Shown here one piece after another: positions 1-9,600 of a DNA stretch of 64,000 nt. The notes beneath the pieces were generated by a model. That model did no database searches, had not been told where the DNA came from, and worked only from the letters and a program-made list of their open reading frames with translations. How positions within the stretch are numbered: the stretch's first letter is position 1; every line of letters begins with the position of its first letter. Both the position numbers and the translations under genes were made by a program. This DNA comes from Azospirillum soli. GTDB lineage: Bacteria > Pseudomonadota > Alphaproteobacteria > Azospirillales > Azospirillaceae. The DNA is taken from assembly GCF_017876165.1 (NCBI RefSeq), contig NZ_JAGINQ010000002.1, forward strand, positions 248,001-312,000, given 5' to 3'.

Positions 1-1370
1 CCGACGGCGGCGGCCCCCTTGGTGACCAGCCAAGCCGCCACGCGGAAGGCGCCGAAGGTGGCGATGGAGCCGCCGACGAACCACGCGGCGAAGACCTTGT
101 TCTGCGCCGTGGCGATGGCGAGCGCCGCCAGCGCGGCGACGGTGACGGCCATGGCGACCAGATAGACGGCGCGCGGCCGCCCGCCCGCCGGGGCGATCAC
201 GTCGCGGAACAGCGCGCCCGCCGGCACCTCCCGCGCGCGGCCGAGCGGCCACAGCGAGAAAGTCAGCGCCGTCAGCACGCCGTACAGCGCAGCCAGCGCC
301 AGGGCGCCGGGATAGACGCCGATGCGCGCGGAGACCGGGAGGAGACCCTCCAGAAGAACGCCGAGGCCCAGCGGCGCCACCGCGCCCAGCGCCAGCCCGA
401 AGACGATGCCCAGCGCCGACAGCGCCAGGATTTGCATCAGGTAAAGCTGGAAGATCAGATCGCCGGGCGCGCCCAGGCATTTCAGCGTCGCGACCGTCCG
501 CGCCCGCGAATCGAGGTGGCTGCGCACCGCGTTGCCGACGCCGACGCCGCCGACCAGCAGGGCGGTCAGCCCGACCAGCGTCAGGAACAGGGTCATGCGC
601 TCGATGAAGCGCTCCACCTGCGGCGAGGCGTTGGTGAAGTCGCGCACGCGCCAGTTCGCGTCCGGAAAACGCTCCTTCAGCGCCGCCTGCCACGCGGTCA
701 GCGTCGTGCCCGGATTCAGGGCGACCTTGGCGTTCCAATAGACGATGCTGCCCGGTTGCAGCAGGCCGGTCTGTTCCAGCGACGGCAGCGCCACCATCAG
801 CCGGGGGCCGAGCGAGAAGGCGTTGGAGGACGCGCGGTCCGGCTCGCGCGCCAGCACGCCGCGAATCACGTAGGCGCCGTCGCCCAGCTGGACCGTGTCG
901 CCGATCTTCAGCGACAGGCGGTCGAGCACGCTTTCCTCGACCACGGCGCCCCAGGCCCCGCCCTTGTTGGACAACGCGTCCTGAAGATTGCCGTCCGGGC
1001 GCAGGGCCGGCTGGCCGTAGAGCGGGTAGAGGTTGTCCACCGCCTTCAGCTCGACCAGGGAGGAGCGCACGCCGTCGCCGGAGCGCGCCATGGCCCGCAT
1101 CTCCACCGACTGCGAGACGCGGCCGGATTGCTCAAGGTAGGCGCGCTGCTCGTCGGTGACCGGGCTGTAGATCTGCCGCACGGCCACGTCGCCGCCGAGG
1201 ATGGCGCGCCCGTCCGCCTGCAACCCGGCGAGGATGCCGCCGGACACCGACTGCACGGCGGCGATCGCCGCCACGCCCAGCGTCAGGCAGGCGAGGAAGA
1301 TCCAAAAGCCCTTGAGGCCGCCGCGCAGTTCCCGGCGGGCGAAGCGGAAGGCGAGAGGGAGGTTGTTCAT
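1..1370 (-). CDS. FtsX-family ABC transporter permease (YbbP-like), C-terminal part outside the window
   Basis: The reading frame runs leftward from an ATG at 1370 and is open to the window edge, so about 456 N-terminal residues are visible. Translation starts MNNLPLAFRFARREL, followed by one hydrophobic segment and a long periplasmic-type domain, then further hydrophobic segments near the left edge. This is the layout of FtsX/MacB-type permeases such as YbbP. The matching ATPase lies immediately upstream on the same strand at 1540-2274, and tesA is divergent beyond it, the arrangement known for tesA-ybbA-ybbP in E. coli. The substrate of this family is not settled; lipoprotein or toxic metabolite extrusion is usually suggested. 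Family assignment is firm, function is inference. Confidence 0.85.
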   Translation of the reverse strand, partial: MNNLPLAFRFARRELRGGLKGFWIFLACLTLGVAAIAAVQSVSGGILAGLQADGRAILGGDVAVRQIYSPVTDEQRAYLEQSGRVSQSVEMRAMARSGDGVRSSLVELKAVDNLYPLYGQPALRPDGNLQDALSNKGGAWGAVVEESVLDRLSLKIGDTVQLGDGAYVIRGVLAREPDRASSNAFSLGPRLMVALPSLEQTGLLQPGSIVYWNAKVALNPGTTLTAWQAALKERFPDANWRVRDFTNASPQVERFIERMTLFLTLVGLTALLVGGVGVGNAVRSHLDSRARTVATLKCLGAPGDLIFQLYLMQILALSALGIVFGLALGAVAPLGLGVLLEGLLPVSARIGVYPGALALAALYGVLTALTFSLWPLGRAREVPAGALFRDVIAPAGGRPRAVYLVAMAVTVAALAALAIATAQNKVFAAWFVGGSIATFGAFRVAAWLVTKGAAAV

Positions 1371-1407
1371 GGGCGCACCAGAAACCCGGAACAGTGCGGG
1401 CACCGGA

Positions 1408-1507
1408 CCCCCACCCAACCCTCCCCCACCTTCGGCGAGGGAGGGCTCTTTGACGCGTGCGGCGGAGTTCCCTTCCCCGCCGTCCAGTGGGGGAGGGTTA
1501 GGGTGGG
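1408..1507. repeat. Short palindromic dispersed repeat between the ABC permease and ATPase genes
   Basis: The left arm (1408-1429, CCCCCACCCAACCCTCCCCC) and right arm (1487-1507) are reverse complements apart from one extra base, separated by about 57 bp. The same arm sequence recurs inside the glycosyltransferase gene at 24611-24630. It fills most of the gap between the two genes and looks like a small non-autonomous repeat rather than a simple terminator, because the arms are far apart and no T-run follows. Confidence 0.6.
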
Positions 1508-1539
1508 AGTCCGCCGCGACCACGAGAGCAAAATCATCC

Positions 1540-2274
1540 TCACTCCCCCGCCACGCGGACGCGTTCGGCGCGGGCGGCCAGCCCGTCGTCCACGATGCGG
1601 CCGTCCTTCAGGCGCACGGTGCGGTCACAACGGGCGGCCAGCGCCGGGTCGTGGGTGATCAGCACCAGCGTCGTGCCGCGCCGTTCGGCAAGGTCGAACA
1701 GCAGTTCCACGATGGTGGCGCCGGTGTCCACGTCCAGATTGCCGGTGGGCTCGTCGGCCAGAAGCAGAGACGGCTCGGACACGAAGGCGCGGGCCAGCGC
1801 CACGCGCTGCTGCTCGCCGCCCGATAACTGACCGGGATAGTGGGTGAGACGGTGGCCCAGCCCGACCGCCTCCAGTCCGGCGCGGGCGCGGTCGAAGGCG
1901 TCCTTGGCGCCGGCAAATTCCAGCGGAATCGCCACATTCTCCAGCGCGGTCATGGTCGGGACGAGGTGGAAGGCCTGGAAGACGATGCCGACATGGTCGC
2001 GGCGAAAGCGCGCAAGCCCGTCCTCGTCGAGCTTGCCGAGATCGTGGCCGACGACGCGGACGGTGCCGCCCGTGGGCCGCTCCAGCCCGGCCATCACCAT
2101 CATCATCGTCGATTTTCCGGAGCCGGAAGGGCCGACCACGCCGACCCTCTCGCCACGGTCCACGCGAAGATTCAATCCCCGCAGGATGTTGACGGGTCCG
2201 GCCGCACTGTCCAATCTCAAGTGGACCTCGTCGAGGTCGAGGATGGACGAGGCAGCGGAATCGGGTCGGGACAT
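1540..2274 (-). CDS. ABC transporter ATP-binding protein (YbbA/LolD family)
   Basis: A 244-residue ATPase subunit of the MacB/LolD type. It has a Walker A (GPSGSGKST), Q-loop (VFQAFHL), signature (LSGGEQQR), Walker B with LLADEPTGNLD, and an H-loop (ITHD). The D-loop form DEPTGNLD is typical of LolD/YbbA/FtsE ATPases. I chose the ATG at 2274 (MSRPDSAAS) because the family begins about ten residues before the first beta strand; an in-frame extension to 2343 would run into tesA. It pairs with the FtsX-type permease downstream (1-1370) and is divergent from tesA, leaving almost no space for promoters. Confidence 0.9.
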   Translation of the reverse strand: MSRPDSAASSILDLDEVHLRLDSAAGPVNILRGLNLRVDRGERVGVVGPSGSGKSTMMMVMAGLERPTGGTVRVVGHDLGKLDEDGLARFRRDHVGIVFQAFHLVPTMTALENVAIPLEFAGAKDAFDRARAGLEAVGLGHRLTHYPGQLSGGEQQRVALARAFVSEPSLLLADEPTGNLDVDTGATIVELLFDLAERRGTTLVLITHDPALAARCDRTVRLKDGRIVDDGLAARAERVRVAGE

Positions 2275-2278
2275 TGGA

Positions 2279-2977
2279 ATGCGTCTCACGAACATGCAGA
2301 AAAGCCTTTCGCCATATGGCTTGGCCCGTCGCCATTTCAACACGGCGCTTCTGGGGCTCCTCGTCGCAGCGGGGGTGGGCGTGAGCGCGCCGGCACTGGC
2401 CGCGAACGGTACGGTGAAGCTGCTGGCGCTGGGCGACAGCCTGACCGCCGGCTATGGCCTGCCGGAGCCGCAGGGCTTCACCGTGCAGCTGGAAAAGGCT
2501 TTGAAGACCAAGGGCTACGCCGTGGACATCATCAACGCCGGCGTGTCCGGCGACACCACGGCGGGCGGGTTGTCGCGACTCGACTGGGCGCTGGCCGACA
2601 AGCCGGACGCGGCCATCGTGGAGCTGGGGGCGAACGACATGCTGCGCGGGCTTGACCCCGACGCCGCGCGCGCCAACCTGGACGCCATCCTGAAGCGCCT
2701 GACCGCCGAGAAGATCCCCGTACTCCTCGCCGGGATGTACGCGTCGCCCAGTTTGGGCCGCGCGTACGGGGAGCGGTTCAACGCCATATACCCGGAGCTG
2801 GCACGCACGTACGACGTACAGCTCTACCCGTTCTTTCTGGACGGAGTCGCGGCCGACGCGGCGCTGAACCAGCCGGACGGCATCCACCCCAACGCCGCCG
2901 GAGTGAAGGTCATCGTGGAGCGGATCACGCCACACGTCGCCCGCCTCCTGGACAACGTCATCAAGAACGGAGGCTGA
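2279..2977 (+). CDS. tesA: Arylesterase / acyl-CoA thioesterase I-like SGNH hydrolase
   Basis: A 232-residue secreted SGNH/GDSL hydrolase. After a hydrophobic export signal ending near APALA, the protein shows block I with the catalytic serine (LGDSLTAGYG), block III with the asparagine of the oxyanion hole (GANDML), and block V with the Asp-His pair (DGIHPN). TesA-type enzymes hydrolyse acyl thioesters and aryl esters in the periplasm. The start could be 2279 or the second ATG at 2294; both keep the signal peptide. Its start is only 4-19 bp from that of the divergent ATPase. The second half uses several codons rare elsewhere here (GTA, ATA). Confidence 0.9.
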   Translation: MRLTNMQKSLSPYGLARRHFNTALLGLLVAAGVGVSAPALAANGTVKLLALGDSLTAGYGLPEPQGFTVQLEKALKTKGYAVDIINAGVSGDTTAGGLSRLDWALADKPDAAIVELGANDMLRGLDPDAARANLDAILKRLTAEKIPVLLAGMYASPSLGRAYGERFNAIYPELARTYDVQLYPFFLDGVAADAALNQPDGIHPNAAGVKVIVERITPHVARLLDNVIKNGG

Positions 2978-2981
2978 TATC

Positions 2982-4154
2982 ATGGCGTCCCTGGCCGGCG
3001 AAAGCGCCACCGACATCCAGTTCAAGGCGGCCTCGGCCGTCGGTCCCGAGTGGGGCCAGACCGTGAAGGCTTGCCTGGACGAGCTTGGCCCGGTCGAGGG
3101 CTGCAACCTTGGCTTCCTCTACATCACCGACGCGCTGGCGGAGCACGCGACCAGCATCGTCACGCTGCTGCGCGGGGTGACCGGCATCCGCGACTGGGTC
3201 GGCACCGTCGGCATCGGCGTCTGCGCCAACGACGAGGAATTCTTCGACCAGCCGGCCGTCGCCGTCATGGTCGCCCGCCTGCCGGAGGACAGCTTCCGCC
3301 TGTTCCCCATCGTATCCGGCGATCTGGAACCACTGCGCCGCATGGCCGGCGGCTGGCTGGACAAGAACGGCGCCGCGCTGGCGCTGGTGCACGCCGATCC
3401 GCGCAACCAGCAGCTCCCCAGCCTCGTCGCCACCCTTTCGGAATCGACCGGGGCTTTCCTGGTCGGCGGCACGACGGCGTCGCGGTCGGAGTTCCCGCAG
3501 TTCACCATCCCCGGCAACACCGCCACCATGACCAGCGGCCCGGTCGGCGACGGCGGCGTGTCGGGCGTGCTGTTCGCCCCGCATCTGGCGGTCGCCACCG
3601 GCCTCAGCCAGGGATGCACCCCCATCGGCCCGGTGCGCACCATCACCGCCGCCGAGGAGAACGTCGTTCTGGAGATCGACGGCCGCCCGGCGCTGGAGGT
3701 CTTCAAGGAGGACATTGGGGAGATTCTGGCCCGCGACCTGCGCAAGGTGTCCGGCTATATCTTCGCCGGCCTGCCGATTCCGGGATCGGACACGGCCGAC
3801 TATCTGGTCCGCGACCTGATCGCCATCGACCCGCGCGCCGGCTGGATTTCCGTCGCCGAGCGGGTGCAGACCGGCCAGCCCATCCTGTTCACCCGCCGCG
3901 ACCAGCAGAGCGCCGAAACCGACATGCGCCGCATGCTGGCGAACCTCAAGAAGCGGGTAAAGACGACGCCGAAGGGCGCCCTTTACGTCAGCTGCATCGC
4001 GCGCGGCCCCAGCCTGTTCGGCGAGGGAAGCCAGGAATTGGCCATGATCCGGGAGGTCTTCGGAGACATTCCGCTGGCCGGATTCTTCGCGAGCGGCGAG
4101 ATTTCCCACAACCGCCTGTATGGCTATACCGGCGTCCTGACCCTGTTCCTCTGA
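2982..4154 (+). CDS. FIST domain protein (FIST-N and FIST-C)
   Basis: A 390-residue soluble protein starting four bases after tesA ends. The N-terminal part (about residues 30-230) matches the FIST-N sensory fold and the C-terminal part (about 240-380) FIST-C, ending with the characteristic GFFASGEISHNRLYGYTGVL. FIST domains are thought to bind small ligands such as amino acids and often act in signal transduction. Here there is no fused or adjacent kinase or cyclase, so it may be a stand-alone sensor. It is followed after 13 bp by an aldo/keto reductase, suggesting one transcript. Family is confident, ligand unknown. Confidence 0.85.
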   Translation: MASLAGESATDIQFKAASAVGPEWGQTVKACLDELGPVEGCNLGFLYITDALAEHATSIVTLLRGVTGIRDWVGTVGIGVCANDEEFFDQPAVAVMVARLPEDSFRLFPIVSGDLEPLRRMAGGWLDKNGAALALVHADPRNQQLPSLVATLSESTGAFLVGGTTASRSEFPQFTIPGNTATMTSGPVGDGGVSGVLFAPHLAVATGLSQGCTPIGPVRTITAAEENVVLEIDGRPALEVFKEDIGEILARDLRKVSGYIFAGLPIPGSDTADYLVRDLIAIDPRAGWISVAERVQTGQPILFTRRDQQSAETDMRRMLANLKKRVKTTPKGALYVSCIARGPSLFGEGSQELAMIREVFGDIPLAGFFASGEISHNRLYGYTGVLTLFL

Positions 4155-4167
4155 GGATATTCTTCTG

Positions 4168-5211
4168 ATGCAATACCGCCCGCTTGGCCGCACCGGCCTG
4201 TCGGTCAGCGCCATCGGCCTCGGCACCATGACCTGGGGCCGACAGAACACCGAGGCCGAGGGCCACGCCCAGATGGATTACGCGCTCGACCAGGGCGTGA
4301 CTTTCTGGGACACGGCCGAGATGTACGCCATCCCCCCGACCGCCGACACCTACGGCCGGACGGAAGAGATCATCGGCAGCTGGTTCAAGGCGCGCGGCAA
4401 GCGCGACACGGTGATCCTCGCCACCAAGATCATCGGACCGCCCAACGGCGGATTCGAGTGGGTCCGGGGCGGCACGTCGAAGCTGGACCGCGCCAACATC
4501 CTGGCGGCGGTCGAGGCTAGTCTGCGCCGTCTCCAGACCGACTACATCGACCTGTACCAGCTGCACTGGCCCGACCGGTCCACCAACCGCTTCGGCCCGC
4601 GCAACTACGTCCACCGCCCGGAACTGGACGGCACGCCCATCGAGGAAACGCTGTCGGTGCTGGACGAGCTGGTGAAGTCCGGCAAGGTGCGCCACGTCGG
4701 CGTTTCCAACGAGTCGCCCTGGGGCGTCATGGCCTTCCTGCGCGCCGCCGAGCAGAAGGGCCTGCCGCGCATCGCCTCGATCCAGAACCCCTACAACCTG
4801 CTGAACCGCAGCTTCGAGCAGGGCTTGGCCGAGGTGTCTTTGCGCGAGGATGTCGGCCTGCTGGCCTACTCGCCGCTGGGGGCCGGCACGCTGGCGGGCA
4901 AGTATCTGGACGGCGCCATGCCGGCCGGCACCCGCCGCGCCATCGACCACCGCAAGTCGCGCTACGCCACCGTCAACGCCGACGCGGCAACCAAGGCCTA
5001 TCTGGACGTCGCCAAGCGCCACGGCCTGTCGCCGACGCAGATGGCGATCGCCTTCACGCTGCACCAGCCCTTCGTGGCGTCGTCGCTGATCGGCGCGACC
5101 ACCATGGAGGATCTGAAGTCCAACATCGCCGCGATCGACGTCACCTTGTCCGACGAGGTGTTGAAGGACATCGAGGCGGTGAACGACCGCTATCCCGATC
5201 CCTGCCCTTAA
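4168..5211 (+). CDS. Aldo/keto reductase, Tas-like
   Basis: A 347-residue NADP(H)-dependent oxidoreductase of the AKR superfamily. The catalytic tetrad is visible: Asp in FWDTAEMYA, Tyr in the same motif, Lys in LATKIIG, and His in YQLHWPD. The N-terminus (GLGTMTWGRQNTEAEGHAQ) and the length resemble E. coli Tas (about 346 residues). The NADP-binding end segment (SLIGATTMEDLKSNI) is complete. The physiological substrate is unknown. It lies 13 bp after the FIST gene and 32 bp before thpR, all on the plus strand. Confidence 0.92.
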   Translation: MQYRPLGRTGLSVSAIGLGTMTWGRQNTEAEGHAQMDYALDQGVTFWDTAEMYAIPPTADTYGRTEEIIGSWFKARGKRDTVILATKIIGPPNGGFEWVRGGTSKLDRANILAAVEASLRRLQTDYIDLYQLHWPDRSTNRFGPRNYVHRPELDGTPIEETLSVLDELVKSGKVRHVGVSNESPWGVMAFLRAAEQKGLPRIASIQNPYNLLNRSFEQGLAEVSLREDVGLLAYSPLGAGTLAGKYLDGAMPAGTRRAIDHRKSRYATVNADAATKAYLDVAKRHGLSPTQMAIAFTLHQPFVASSLIGATTMEDLKSNIAAIDVTLSDEVLKDIEAVNDRYPDPCP

Positions 5212-5243
5212 GCTCTGTTGAGCCGTAACGCCGTAAGGTCCTG

Positions 5244-5780
5244 ATGCTCCGTCTCTTCGTCGCGCTCGACTTTCCCGAGGACATCCGCCAGCGGCTCGCC
5301 GGGCTGGGCGGCGGCGTTCCGGGAGCCCGCTGGACCGAGGCGGACAACCTGCACCTCACCCTGCGCTTCATCGGCGAGGTGCCGGAGGATCAGGCGGCGG
5401 AGATCGACGAGGCGCTGGCCGGGATCACCGCCCCCGCCTTCGATCTGGTGCTGGACGGCGTGGGCGTGTTCGGCAATGGCCGGAACGCCCGCGTCCTGTG
5501 GGCGGGCGTCGAGCGCAGCGATGCCCTGTCGCACCTTCAGGCCAAGGTCGAATCGGCCCTGGTCCGCTGCGGCCTGCCGGCGGAGGAGCGCAAATTCTCC
5601 CCGCACATCACGCTGGCCCGCCTAAAGGACGCGCCCAAGGACCGCGTCGGCCGCTTCATCGAGGAACGCGGCCTGTTCCGCGCCGGCCCGATGCGCATCG
5701 ACCACTTCACCCTCTACCGCAGCCAACTCGGCAAGGGAGCGGCGGTGTACGAGGCGTTGCGGGAGTATCCGTTGAACTGA
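5244..5780 (+). CDS. thpR: RNA 2',3'-cyclic phosphodiesterase
   Basis: A 178-residue member of the 2H phosphoesterase superfamily. The two defining HxTx motifs are present, HLTL near residue 36 and HITL near residue 118, each in a symmetric half of the fold. Enzymes of this family (ThpR/LigT) hydrolyse 2',3'-cyclic phosphate ends of RNA. The start at the ATG giving MLRLFVALDFPED matches the family's conserved beginning. It is probably cotranscribed with the upstream reductase and is followed by a palindromic repeat pair. Confidence 0.92.
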   Translation: MLRLFVALDFPEDIRQRLAGLGGGVPGARWTEADNLHLTLRFIGEVPEDQAAEIDEALAGITAPAFDLVLDGVGVFGNGRNARVLWAGVERSDALSHLQAKVESALVRCGLPAEERKFSPHITLARLKDAPKDRVGRFIEERGLFRAGPMRIDHFTLYRSQLGKGAAVYEALREYPLN

Positions 5781-5860
5781 GGGCTGCCACTCCCCTCATT
5801 CCCGCGAAGGCGCATGGCTGTCCGGTGAAACATTTCCGCTTGGAGCGTTCTGTTTCTTCA

Positions 5861-5947
5861 CCGTCATCCCCGCGCAGGCGGGGATCCAGAAGTTCCCCAC
5901 CTAAAGCGCTTGTTCGGCCTGGATTCCCGCCTTCGCGGGAATGACGG
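5861..5947. repeat. Paired REP-like palindromes in inverted orientation
   Basis: Two units of the CCGTCATYCCCGC...GGATCCAG type, each a small hairpin, face each other at 5861-5889 and 5919-5947. The whole block therefore forms a larger inverted repeat. An almost identical pair lies at 9439-9523. It occupies the convergent gap between thpR and the UbiH-type gene, a classic position for such elements. Confidence 0.8.
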
Positions 5948-5977
5948 ATTGAAAAGCGGCGGGCTCCGAAAGGCCGC

Positions 5978-7240
5978 TTACAGCGGCACGCCCTTGATCA
6001 TGCGGGGCAGGTCGCCGACCACGCCCATGGCGTGCCGCATGAAGAAGCGCTTCAGCGGCGGCAGGCGGTTGACGACGGCCATGCCGACGTCGCGGGCCAG
6101 CCGGATCGGCGGGATGTTGTTGGAGAACAGGTGCACCAGACCGTCGCACACGGCGGCCAGCAGCACCGTGTCGAACCGCCGCCAGCGCTGGAAGCGGGCC
6201 AGCACCTCCGGCGAGCCGACGTCCAGGCCCAGCCGGTGCGCGTCCACGATTACCTCGGCCAGGGCCGCCACGTCGCGCAGGCCCAGATTCAGCCCCTGCC
6301 CGGCGATGGGGTGGATGGCGTGGGCCGATTCGCCGACCAGCGCTAGACGCTCCGCGATGAAGCTCTCGGCCAGCAGGACGGAGAGCGGCCAGGACTCGCG
6401 CCGGGTCAGGATCTCGATGTCGCCGAGATAGCCGCCGGAGCGGCGCGTCAGCTCCGCGATGAACTCCTTCTCCGGCAGCTTGAGATACATATCGGCCAGC
6501 GACGACTTCTCGCTCCACACGATGGAGGAGCGGTTCTCCGTCATCGGCAGGACGGCGAAGGGGCCGTTCGGCATGAAATGCTCGACCGCCACGCCGTTGT
6601 GCGGCTCGGAATGGCGGATGGTGCAGATGATGGCGGTCTGGTCGTAGGCCCAGCGCCGCACCTTGATGCCGGCGCCGTCCCGCGCCAGGGAGCGGCGGCC
6701 GTCGGCGCCGACCACCAGCCGCGCCTTGACCACCCGCCCGTCGGCCAGAATCACCGTGGCGCCGCTGCGCGTGCGCTCGATGGCCGTCGCCTGGGCGGGG
6801 GCGAGGTGAGTGAGTCCCGGCAGCTCGGCCGCGCGGGCGAACAGGGCGCGGCGCATGTCCTTGTTGTCGAGGATCCAGCCGAAGGGCTGGTTCTTGCCGT
6901 CCACCGTCACGTCGGTGTGGTCGTAATGGACGAACAGCGGCGAGAACTGGTCGGCGACGCGGATGTCCAGGATGGGGCCGGCGTGCGGCTCCATGTGCTT
7001 CCACACGCCCGCCCCCTCCAGCACCTTCATGGAGGCGTAGGCGACCGCCGTGGTGCGGATGTCGAAGCCGTCGGTAGCGTGGTGGTCGGGGCTGTCGCGG
7101 TCGATGCAGACCACCGGCACGCCCGCCGTCGCGAGCGCCGCCGCCATGCTGAGCCCGGCGAGACCGCCGCCCAGCACCACGACCTCCGTCGTGATCTCCC
7201 GTGACGCGTCGGTGCCCGTTTCGGTGTTCAGCTCGGCCAT
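5978..7240 (-). CDS. FAD-dependent hydroxylase, UbiH/UbiF/COQ6 family
   Basis: A 420-residue flavoprotein monooxygenase. It has the N-terminal dinucleotide-binding motif (VLGGGLAGLSMA, about residues 22-33), a middle VGADGRRS motif and the FAD ribityl-binding motif (ALVGESAHAIHPIAGQGLN) near residue 320, as in ubiquinone ring hydroxylases. Such enzymes hydroxylate the ubiquinone precursor with O2 and NAD(P)H. Which ring position it modifies cannot be told from the sequence. It is divergent from glnZ with 289 bp between the starts. Annotation as UbiH-like is solid; the exact paralogue is not. Confidence 0.88.
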   Translation of the reverse strand: MAELNTETGTDASREITTEVVVLGGGLAGLSMAAALATAGVPVVCIDRDSPDHHATDGFDIRTTAVAYASMKVLEGAGVWKHMEPHAGPILDIRVADQFSPLFVHYDHTDVTVDGKNQPFGWILDNKDMRRALFARAAELPGLTHLAPAQATAIERTRSGATVILADGRVVKARLVVGADGRRSLARDGAGIKVRRWAYDQTAIICTIRHSEPHNGVAVEHFMPNGPFAVLPMTENRSSIVWSEKSSLADMYLKLPEKEFIAELTRRSGGYLGDIEILTRRESWPLSVLLAESFIAERLALVGESAHAIHPIAGQGLNLGLRDVAALAEVIVDAHRLGLDVGSPEVLARFQRWRRFDTVLLAAVCDGLVHLFSNNIPPIRLARDVGMAVVNRLPPLKRFFMRHAMGVVGDLPRMIKGVPL

Positions 7241-7405
7241 GGTGACTCTGCCCTGTTGATGCGTTGCAGGGGAACAATCGTCTCACACCGGGCGGAAGTC
7301 CAGTGCCGCCGCGTCGCGGCTTGCTTGCTGCCCATAATATAGGCACTCTCTGCCCAAGGGCGCGCCTTGTTCGTCGAAAGCCACCGGAAACCGCCGCTCT
7401 CACAA

Positions 7406-7868
<463 letters not shown>

Positions 7869-8177
7869 GGCCAGAGCGTGAAAGCCACGGCGTAAAGGCC
7901 AAGGCCCGTCCGCTCCGGGTCCTTCCGCCCACGGCCCCATGTGGCCGGCGGAATGGACCCTGGGCGCGCGAGCGTCCGCCTGTCTTTTCTTTCGGGGCTT
8001 CTTTCCGGGCGATGGCGGGGACTTCATTCCGCCTGGGCCTATGCTTCTCCTGGTCCGGCCATTGTCCGGTTTTGTGCCCTTGTGCCGGGACACCACCACC
8101 GATAGGATCGTTTCCGATTCGTACGGGTCACGCCGTATGGGCAAACTCGGCCTTTTGGGAAAAGGATCTGCGGCGGC
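7869..8177. other. Gap after glnZ with an imperfect stem-loop
   Basis: This 309-bp gap has no convincing gene. At 7917-7960 GGGTCC-tt-CCGCC pairs with GGCGG-aat-GGACCC, with an inner GGCC/GGCC stem, and a T-rich stretch (GTCTTTTCTTTC) follows some 20 bases later. It could end glnZ transcription. AAGGA about 12 bases before 8178 may serve the aminotransferase start. Confidence 0.4.
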
Positions 8178-9425
8178 ATGTCCACACCGGACCTCGGCAT
8201 TTCTGCTCTGGGCAACGACCGGCTCGACCGGCTGACCGACTATCCCTTCACCCGGTTGGCGACCCTGCTGTCCGACGTGCGCCCCCGCGCCAACGTCGAG
8301 CCGATCATGATGTCGGTGGGCGAGCCGCAGCATAAGCCCCCGGCCATCATCGACGAGACGCTGCGCGCCAACGCGCATCTGTGGGGCAAGTACCCGCCGG
8401 TCGGCGGCACGCCGGAGTTCCGCGCCGCCGTCGGCGACTGGCTGACCCGCCGCTATTCCCTGACCGCCGGCCTGTTCGACGCCGAAACGTCGGTGCTGCC
8501 CGTGTCCGGCACGCGCGAGGCGCTGTTCCTGCTGGCCCTGCTGGCCGTGCCGCAGAGCAAGGCGGGCCGGCAGCCGGCCGTTCTGATGCCAAACCCCTTC
8601 TACGCGCCCTATGAGGGTGCCGCCCAACTGGCCGGGGCCGAGCCGGTATTCCTGTCGGCGACGCGCGAGACGGGCTTCCTGCCCGATCTGGACACGCTGA
8701 CGCCGGAGTTGCTGGAGCGCACCGCGCTGTTCTACCTGTGCACGCCGGCCAACCCGCAGGGTGCCGCCGCCGACGCGGCCTATCTGGCGCGCGCCATCGG
8801 TCTGGCCCGCCGATACGGCTTCATCCTGGCGGTGGACGAGTGCTACGCCGAGATCTACCTGGACACGCCGCCGGTCGGCGCGCTCCAGGTCGCGCAGAGC
8901 CTGGACCACGGCGGCCCAAACAACAGCAAGGGGCCCTGGGCGAACCTGCTGGTCTTCCATTCCCTGTCCAAGCGGTCGAGCGCCGCCGGCCTGCGTTCCG
9001 GCTTCGTGGCCGGCGACCCGGATCTCATGGCGCGCTTCTCCCGCCTGCGCAGCTACTCCAACGCCGGCATGCCGCTGCCCGTCGTCGCGGCCAGCACCGC
9101 GCTGTGGCGCGATGAGGCGCATGTGGAGGAGAACCGCGCGCTCTACCGTGCCAAGTTCGAGGCGGCCGAGGCGTCGCTGAAGGGCCGCTTCGGCTATTAC
9201 CGGCCAGACGGCGGCTTCTTCCTGTGGCTGGACGTCGGCGACGGCGAGGAGGCAACGCGCCGCCTGTGGGCGGAGGGCGCCATCCGCGTGCTGCCCGGCG
9301 CCTATCTGGCCCGCAACAATCCGGGCGAGCCGAACCCCGGCGCATCCTTCATCCGCGTGGCGCTGGTGAACGACACCGAAACCGTCGCCCAGGCCTGCGC
9401 GGCGATCGCGCGGATTCTCGCCTAA
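8178..9425 (+). CDS. PLP-dependent class I/II aminotransferase (DapC-like)
   Basis: A 415-residue fold-type I aminotransferase. Visible features are VSVGEP in the N-terminal arm, the substrate-binding Asn in CTPANPQG, the PLP-binding Asp in VDECYAEIY, the Schiff-base lysine in SLSKRSS, and the arginine in LRSGFVAGD. Length and motifs fit the group annotated as succinyldiaminopimelate or aspartate aminotransferase. In A. brasilense I recall an aat gene next to glnZ, but nothing here proves nitrogen control of this gene. Lysine biosynthesis (DapC) is the likeliest specific role. Confidence 0.85.
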   Translation: MSTPDLGISALGNDRLDRLTDYPFTRLATLLSDVRPRANVEPIMMSVGEPQHKPPAIIDETLRANAHLWGKYPPVGGTPEFRAAVGDWLTRRYSLTAGLFDAETSVLPVSGTREALFLLALLAVPQSKAGRQPAVLMPNPFYAPYEGAAQLAGAEPVFLSATRETGFLPDLDTLTPELLERTALFYLCTPANPQGAAADAAYLARAIGLARRYGFILAVDECYAEIYLDTPPVGALQVAQSLDHGGPNNSKGPWANLLVFHSLSKRSSAAGLRSGFVAGDPDLMARFSRLRSYSNAGMPLPVVAASTALWRDEAHVEENRALYRAKFEAAEASLKGRFGYYRPDGGFFLWLDVGDGEEATRRLWAEGAIRVLPGAYLARNNPGEPNPGASFIRVALVNDTETVAQACAAIARILA

Positions 9426-9438
9426 AGAACCTTCTTCA

Positions 9439-9523
9439 CCGTCATTCCCGCGAAGGCGGGAATCCAGGGCGCCTCGACAGGTTCTCGAATGGCCCTGGAT
9501 CCCCGCCTTCGTGGGGATGACGG
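9439..9523. repeat. Paired REP-like palindromes in inverted orientation
   Basis: CCGTCATTCCCGCGAAGGCG at 9439 onward and its inverted partner ending in GGGGATGACGG at 9523 form the same two-unit structure as at 5861-5947. It lies between the aminotransferase and ftsK genes. Confidence 0.8.
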
Positions 9524-9600
9524 AACGGCAGAGCACCTGAGTTCCGCGAAAGCCTCTCTCTGGAAGAGGCTTTTGGCGCAGCACCGAGGGACGTCAACCC

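Noticed and set aside
2789-2800. Sigma-54-like TGGCACG inside tesA
   Set aside because: No -12 TTGC at the proper spacing and the site lies inside a coding sequence.
7939-8235. Small plus-strand frame between glnZ and the aminotransferase
   Set aside because: No ribosome-binding site or family resemblance; overlaps the aminotransferase start in another frame and contains the stem-loop.
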